A stretch of DNA of 8,949 nucleotides, from contig PLRZ01000359.1 of NCBI GenBank assembly GCA_003164075.1, positions 1 through 8,949 of the forward strand, read 5' to 3'. Below are positions 6,132 to 8,949 of this stretch, in pieces. The DNA comes from Bryobacterales bacterium (GTDB taxonomy: Bacteria > Acidobacteriota > Terriglobia > Bryobacterales > Bryobacteraceae). A program made the translations under genes and the position numbers. Under the pieces are notes generated by a model. It saw only the letters and a program-made list of their open reading frames with translations. It searched no databases and was not told the origin of the DNA. Numbering within the stretch: position 1 is the first letter of the stretch; each line of letters begins with the position of its first letter.

Positions 6132-7253
6132 TCATGGCAAATCCAGAGCGTGCAGGAAGCCGCCCAGTGATTGGTTCTGATCGTAGATCTGCATCTTCAG
6201 ATCTGCCTTCGGCATGATGATGCGCCCGAATTCTACCGCGAGCGCCACCGGCATTGCGGGAAAAACGTGTAGCGTGGCTTGTTCTCCGTGCGCCGCCTTG
6301 ATCCGATCCAGCAGCAGTCTCACTTTCTCGCGGAAAAGGCGCGCCTGGCCGCGGCTCTTCAAGAAATCATTGCTCGGCGTCGGAATCGACACCCTCCAGA
6401 TGTTCGCACCCGGCACAACCACATGAACGCGCTCGTCGTTGATCGTCGCGCTCAAAGCGAACACCAGCGCGGGCGGACCGTCCGTGGTGCCGGGCTCGAC
6501 TATTTGGTACTGGAAGCCATCTGGATCCGCCTGCCAACTCCAGTCGGGAGGTTCCCGGTGCAACTGAAACACCTCGGCCGCCGCAATATCGCACAGCAAA
6601 TGCCCCAGGAGCATCAACAGTGGCTGGGGCGCCAGCCCAAAGACGGATAAGTGATGGACCTCGCCTTGCGCCAGACGCGGCTTGACCTGGAGCGATACCT
6701 GACTCCTCAGTTGAGTTGCTTCAGCCTGCCAGTAGTCGCCGCTTCGGTCCTGAAGCGAACTATTCACCATTCCAAGTGCGACCGGGCGCGAATCAGCGGG
6801 GTAGCGTTCCGGCAACATTGCCTGCGCCGCCTTCTTCAAGGAAAGCGGCGCGCTATGGGCCCCAATATTGGCTCCGTACAGCACTACGTAACTTTGCTTG
6901 TCCGGCCCCAGCGCGGTGACGAGTTCGATTCGTTGCTCGTGGCGCTCTTTCATCGATCGAAGGAGCTCGACAGGATGACCGTCCACATCGGCGACATCTA
7001 TCTTGCGATGGTGGACGTCACACATCAACATCAGGTTCGATATATCGGCCTTCAACTGTTCCGACAAGCTCGCGTCGCCACGGGGGCCGGTCGGTCTGTC
7101 GGCGATGATGTGGGCGATGTAGGCAGAATTGAATTCCGCCTGGGTGAGTGCGTCGATCCAAAGCGGCTGGTTGCAGCCGTCGTACTGGCAACGGCCGCCA
7201 GCCTTCCCCCAGAGTCGGATCTTGACGGTCTCGGAAATGTAGCTGATCGACAT
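6132..7253 (-). CDS. cap5: CBASS effector HNH-SAVED endonuclease (Cap5 type)
   Basis: 373 residues, full length for the family. The N-terminal HNH nuclease (about 10-90) has zinc-type cysteines Cys22 and Cys27 (GGRCQYDGCNQPLW), AHIIADRPTGPRGD with catalytic-type His48, NLMLMC (Asn73, Cys78) and HHRKID (His81, His82). A linker leads to a SAVED domain (about 170-373) recognisable by HHLSVFGLAPQPLLMLLGHL and VFQLHREPPDWSW. Known: SAVED binds a cyclic oligonucleotide, which makes Cap5 oligomerise and lets the HNH domain degrade DNA, killing the infected cell. It acts in the cytoplasm on host and phage DNA. Its partner genes (CD-NTase and E2) are on the opposite strand, so cap5 must have its own promoter, either upstream in the decayed genes or further right. 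The ATG (7253) is 2 bases after the stop of the HsdR-like remnant; the ribosome binding site is weak. Confidence 0.92.
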   Translation of the reverse strand: MSISYISETVKIRLWGKAGGRCQYDGCNQPLWIDALTQAEFNSAYIAHIIADRPTGPRGDASLSEQLKADISNLMLMCDVHHRKIDVADVDGHPVELLRSMKERHEQRIELVTALGPDKQSYVVLYGANIGAHSAPLSLKKAAQAMLPERYPADSRPVALGMVNSSLQDRSGDYWQAEATQLRSQVSLQVKPRLAQGEVHHLSVFGLAPQPLLMLLGHLLCDIAAAEVFQLHREPPDWSWQADPDGFQYQIVEPGTTDGPPALVFALSATINDERVHVVVPGANIWRVSIPTPSNDFLKSRGQARLFREKVRLLLDRIKAAHGEQATLHVFPAMPVALAVEFGRIIMPKADLKMQIYDQNQSLGGFLHALDLP

Positions 7254-7255
7254 GC

Positions 7256-7601
7256 CTATTTCACCCGTAGGTCCCCTGCGATGAGGGCCAATTCGTCGAG
7301 CGCTGCCTGAGGGTCTTCGACGATCTCGGCCGCCAGCACGTCGGGGTACTTTGAGGTCTGAAGCTCAACACCGGTGAGGGCCACGCCTTCTTCCTTCGCC
7401 TCCGCAACTCCTGCCGCCGCCCCCGTCCAAATCGAGGAGACAGTCGGCGAATCCGTGGCCGGACTTGAATGGGAACTCGCGAATGGCCACTCCTCGACCG
7501 GCGGCGATGTCGCCGTGTTTCCGAACCTGAACCAGCCAGCCGGCAGCCGCCAAAGCGCTGTCGATGTTGCGTCGAGCCTGCTGTTCGGGCTTCTCGGACA
7601 T
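7256..7601 (-). pseudogene. Frameshifted HsdR-like (type I restriction R subunit) N-terminal remnant
   Basis: From ATG 7601 the frame reads MSEKPEQQARRNIDSALAAA, then AAGRGVAIREFPFKSGHGFA and DCLLDLDG, a clear match to HsdR N-termini. After DLDG the frame goes wrong and soon stops (7365). Removing one G from the GGGGG run near 7423 restores AAAGVAEAKEEGVALTGVEL and an open frame to a TAG at 7258-7256 ending in LALIAGDLRVK. The nuclease Asp (in ADCLLD) and the EAK of the PD-(D/E)xK site lie on either side of the shift. Even when repaired the product is only about 114 residues, with no helicase motor, so it may be a large internal deletion joining the gene's two ends, or just a truncated gene. 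Type I HsdM/HsdS genes are absent from the window. It lies 2 bases upstream of cap5 and may be co-transcribed with it. Confidence 0.78.
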
Positions 7602-7672
7602 GGATTCTGGTAATTCTCTGATTCTATTATGCTTGTGGTGTCGAGGACAATCCCACCTTGTCAATCAGTCAA

Positions 7673-8195
7673 TCAGTAGCGCTTTGTCATTCCCTGCGGT
7701 TCATCCCACAGCCGCTCCCATTCCTGCCCGTATTGCGCTGCCACCGTCGCATCGTGCAACACCAACACGTTCTCCGCGTTCCGGCTCTCCGCCGACGATG
7801 TGAAATTGAAGCTGGCAGTCTCCACGGTCTCGCCGTCCACCACGATGAATTTATAGTGCATGATAGCGTGGGGGGTAATCCACCCTACAGGGATGCCGAC
7901 GTTCGCCAGGAGGGTTGCCGAGCAATATCGCGATGTCATCTGGCTCATGTCCACGATCACTGCAAGTCGACACCCGCGTGTGGTCGTCCAGCAGCGCCTC
8001 CGCTATCGGCTTCAAGGTAAGTTCGGAGGCGGCTACCCGCACCGACTGCCGGGCCTGCGTGATCGCCTTTACCACCAGTTCCGTCGGGCCGCGCGGTCGG
8101 GAGAGAATGCGACCTCAACCGGCAGCCACGAGCGAGCCGATGCCAAGACCGGAAGTCAGGAGCGCAGCGAGGAGGAGTCGGAGCCAGCCGTTCAC
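7673..8195 (-). pseudogene. Degraded Nuc-like PLD-family endonuclease
   Basis: The most intact part (about 7960-7673) contains the HKD motif HYKFIVVDGETVET, then SFNFTSSAESRNAENVLVL and a C-terminal WERLW, matching the small single-HKD phospholipase-D nucleases such as plasmid Nuc. Upstream, other frames hold the rest: GTG 8195 with AAGGG 8 bases before it starts a signal-peptide-like NGWLRLLLAALLTSGLGIG, which meets a TGA at 8117. A short piece VEVAFSPD follows one frame over, then ELVVKAITQARQSVRVAA and KPIAEALLDDHTR, and finally a shift near 7955-7985 into VIVDMSQ. Several separate lesions mean no full protein is made unless the sequence has errors. A normally conserved Gly (ETGSFN) is Ala here. 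Known members are periplasmic or exported nucleases, often carried near conjugation genes, which fits the adjacent trb locus. Confidence 0.8.
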
Positions 8196-8422
8196 GGTTT
8201 AGACCCTTGAAAGGCGTTTCGGTTAACGACTACGGCCTGGAATCTGCCCACTCCCCCACCCTGTAAGCCGCGGGGAAGGAGGTGTGTGACAGGAAAACAG
8301 AAGTATTCTGTGCGATGTCGTACTGTTGAATGAATCATGCCGCCCGCTCCCTGCTTTCGGCGCGCCTTAGTGAGTTCCGCCATGGCCGCAGCCGAGCCGC
8401 CTTTGTTTGGGTGTTCTGCCAT
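8192..8422 (-). CDS. Small hypothetical ORF, doubtful
   Basis: A 76-codon frame starts at ATG 8422, preceded by a good ribosome binding site, AGGGG (8434-8430), 7 bases upstream. The N-terminus MAEHPNKGGSAAAMAELTKA followed by RRKQG is basic and codon-like. After about residue 28 the composition changes and reads like non-coding sequence. The TGA stop overlaps the GTG of the Nuc-like pseudogene (GTGA), which could be coupling or chance. I recognise no family. It may be a truncated small gene whose true end has been lost by a frameshift. An upstream GTG at 8449 would add nine residues but skips the good ribosome binding site. Confidence 0.35.
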   Translation of the reverse strand: MAEHPNKGGSAAAMAELTKARRKQGAGGMIHSTVRHRTEYFCFPVTHLLPRGLQGGGVGRFQAVVVNRNAFQGSKP

Positions 8423-8551
8423 TGCTTTACCCCTACACACAGTCTGCACGCTGGAACTGAACGGAGGTTTTTCGGCGTCTCAAATTGGTCACGTTGTCGT
8501 TGATCAAACGGCGAATGAACACGGGGACCTTACAGAGCCTCTAGTGGCGAA

Positions 8552-8569
8552 GACCCCTCAGTCGGGGTC
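8552..8569. repeat. Hairpin, 6-bp stem and 6-base loop
   Basis: GACCCC at 8552-8557 pairs with GGGGTC at 8564-8569 around the loop TCAGTC. It is GC-rich but not followed by a T run on either strand, so it is not a clear intrinsic terminator. It could be an operator half of the trb control region or a transcript structure. Confidence 0.5.
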
Positions 8570-8617
8570 GCATTGCCCGCGTCCCGATCCATCCTCCCCA
8601 GTCACTTAGTACATAGA

Positions 8618-8636
8618 GGCTGTCTTAAAGACAGCC
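8618..8636. promoter_or_regulatory. Perfect 19-base dyad, likely operator or structure upstream of trbB
   Basis: The sequence is GGCTGTCTT, a central A, then AAGACAGCC: a perfect 9-bp inverted repeat with a single-base centre, 21 bases before the trbB ATG. Such near-continuous symmetry is typical of a dimeric repressor or activator site (conjugation operons are commonly repressed) rather than a terminator, because the loop is too short for a stable hairpin. No regulator gene for it is visible in the window. Confidence 0.6.
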
Positions 8637-8657
8637 CCTGCACGGGGAAGAGCACGA

Positions 8658-8949
8658 ATGGGCAATCTCGCAGTCATCCAAGACGAACACCAGCAGCGCT
8701 TAGAGACAAAGCTGAAACGCGAACTGGGCGATCAGATCCTCGGGTCGCTACGCGACGACCGCACCGAAGACATCCTTTTGAATCCGGACGGTCTTCTCTG
8801 GGTTAAGCGAATGGGTGAAGGTTTCACCCGAGCCGGCGAAATCCCGGCGCCGCAGGCTGCGAGTGCCCTGAGCACCATAGCGGCTTGGCGCGGTACCGTC
8901 CTGAATCACGACCACCCCATCCTAGAAACCGAACTGCCGATCGATGGGA
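8658..8949 (+). CDS. trbB: P-type conjugative transfer ATPase TrbB, N-terminal part (runs off window)
   Basis: 97 codons are visible from ATG 8658. The reading RLETKLKRELGDQILGSL, then RTEDILLNPDGLLWVKRMGE and NHDHPILETELPIDG, matches the N-terminal domain of TrbB, the VirB11-family hexameric ATPase that powers the P-type type IV secretion channel during conjugation at the inner membrane's cytoplasmic face. The Walker A and B motifs lie beyond the window end; full-length TrbB is about 320 residues. A purine-rich GGGGAAG (8644-8650) precedes the start. trbB is usually the first or an early gene of the trb mating-pair operon, so the conjugation module probably continues rightwards and the defence genes to the left are cargo at its edge. 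Confidence 0.87.
   Translation, partial: MGNLAVIQDEHQQRLETKLKRELGDQILGSLRDDRTEDILLNPDGLLWVKRMGEGFTRAGEIPAPQAASALSTIAAWRGTVLNHDHPILETELPIDG

Larger units (their letters stand above)
8423..8657. promoter_or_regulatory. Divergent intergenic region upstream of trbB
   Basis: No gene is supported here. The region separates the leftward decayed genes from rightward trbB and contains two dyads: a GACCCC/GGGGTC hairpin with a 6-base loop at 8552-8569 and a perfect 9+1+9 palindrome at 8618-8636 (listed separately). It probably carries the promoter and control sites of the trb operon. Short - strand frames between 8440 and 8580 exist (for example VPVFIRRLINDNVTNLRRR) but have no start or family match. 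Confidence 0.45.

Noticed and set aside
5677..6135. 152-codon - strand frame across the E2 gene
   Set aside because: It is antisense to the conserved E2 motifs and has no domain; it does not continue cap5.
6651..7310. 219-codon + strand frame across cap5
   Set aside because: It is antisense to the HNH and SAVED-linker coding sequence with clear zinc and HNH residues, and has no recognisable domain.
7661..7676. Tandem 8-base repeat TCAATCAG x2
   Set aside because: Two short copies only; likely chance, with no sign of an attachment or iteron site.
8440..8580. Possible insertion-sequence end (sequence near AATTTGAGACGCCGAAAAA)
   Set aside because: It recalls IS21-type ends, but no transposase, paired terminal repeat or target duplication could be seen.
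1..8949. CRISPR array, tRNA or rRNA genes
   Set aside because: No regularly spaced repeats and no tRNA- or rRNA-like segments were found by reading both strands.

Overview
The window reads as an anti-phage defence and stability cargo region next to the start of a conjugation (trb) operon. The host is most likely a Gram-negative bacterium of fairly high GC. The P-type TrbB start at the right edge points to Pseudomonadota or Acidobacteriota, carrying a conjugative plasmid or integrative element. I cannot fix the taxon from sequence alone.

Left part (1-1852, + strand): the C-terminal end of a CHAT-domain protease gene overlaps a cytoplasmic S41/tricorn-like serine protease gene by 8 bases, so the two proteases probably act together. 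A stretch with no intact gene follows (1853-2212).

Centre (2213-4448, - strand): a tight three-gene operon, read right to left. It encodes a small YdjM/DUF457-like membrane protein, a fused XRE-HTH/ImmA-type metallopeptidase, and a PIN-domain ribonuclease. The last two look like a type II toxin-antitoxin pair. The operon diverges from the next block across only 80 bases.

CBASS block (4529-7253): a CD-NTase (cyclic oligonucleotide synthase) overlaps a small E2-like protein by 4 bases on the + strand. Their effector, a full-length HNH-SAVED nuclease (Cap5 type), lies on the - strand in convergent orientation, with only 8 bases between the stop codons. This is a 'type II short' CBASS (E2 without E1 or JAB) with an unusual split layout. 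Expected working: infection activates the CD-NTase, the E2 primes or conjugates it, the nucleotide binds SAVED, and the HNH domain degrades DNA.

Right part (7256-8949): upstream of cap5 on the - strand lie two broken genes. One is a short HsdR (type I restriction) N-terminal remnant with a frameshift at a G run. The other is a PLD-family Nuc-like endonuclease with several lesions. A doubtful small ORF precedes them. A divergent non-coding region with a perfect 19-base dyad precedes trbB, which runs off the window. The mixture of intact defence genes and decayed nuclease genes fits a defence hotspot in a mobile element.
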